A stretch of 14,887 bases of DNA from Spirochaetales bacterium (GTDB taxonomy: Bacteria > Spirochaetota > Spirochaetia > SZUA-6 > DRHE01), in assembly GCA_011049745.1 (NCBI GenBank), contig DRHE01000052.1:1-14887 (forward strand), in the 5' to 3' direction. The translations under genes and the position numbers were made by a program. Of this stretch, positions 14,809 through 14,887 are shown one piece after another. Every line of letters starts with the position of its first letter. Position 1 is the first letter of the stretch. The notes under the pieces were generated by a model. That model saw only the letters and a list, made by a program, of their open reading frames with translations. It was not told the origin of the DNA and searched no databases.

Positions 14809-14887
14809 GATTGAAGCTTAGCTTTATTAGGGTTCATGATTCAAGACCTACGCTGCGCATCTTCAGACATTTTGCCTTATACTATAA

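Noticed and set aside
1..14887. Mobile elements, CRISPR arrays, tRNA or rRNA genes
   Set aside because: No transposase or integrase frame, no regularly spaced repeats and no recognisable RNA gene were found on either strand.

Overview
The window looks like chromosome of a strictly anaerobic, double-membraned bacterium that uses the methyl branch of the Wood-Ljungdahl (reductive acetyl-CoA) pathway. The anaerobe inference rests on folD, metF, metV and a set of heterodisulfide-reductase-like iron-sulfur flavoproteins in one operon. The double-membrane inference rests on a complete tripartite RND pump with a TolC-type outer membrane factor. GC content is intermediate. Spirochaetota, Desulfobacterota or a diderm Firmicute would all fit, and the sequence alone does not decide between them.

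Layout. Positions 1-6862, all on the minus strand and transcribed leftwards, hold a tight operon: folD, a tandem (double) HdrA, an MvhD-like [2Fe-2S] protein, metV, metF, hdrC, and an unusual fusion of an HdrA N-terminus to a NuoE/HydC-type [2Fe-2S] domain that runs off the left edge. Positions 7068-13171, also minus strand, hold a second operon: a TetR/AcrR-type repressor, a lipoprotein membrane-fusion protein, an RND permease and an outer membrane factor. At 13417-14166 an IclR-family regulator runs on the plus strand, divergent from tetR. At 14218-14808 an unrecognised 196-residue protein is encoded on the minus strand, convergent with iclR. The last 79 bases contain no gene I can support.

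How the genes work together. FolD makes methylene-THF and MetF/MetV reduce it to methyl-THF. The HdrA, MvhD, HdrC and HdrA-NuoE proteins are the expected electron-transfer partners, resembling the Moorella-type MetFV-HdrABC-MvhD complex. Two things differ here: no HdrB is present within the window, and a NuoE-type domain is fused to a shortened HdrA, which suggests an NAD(H)-linked module. In the second operon, the TetR protein probably represses itself and the pump through a palindrome abutting its start codon. The half-sites of that palindrome match the E. coli AcrR operator as I recall it. The permease lacks the usual acidic and lysine residues of the RND proton relay.

The most notable observations are the HdrA-NuoE chimera and the electron-transfer complex it implies, the RND permease without its proton-relay aspartates, and the AcrR-like operator in an apparently distant bacterium.
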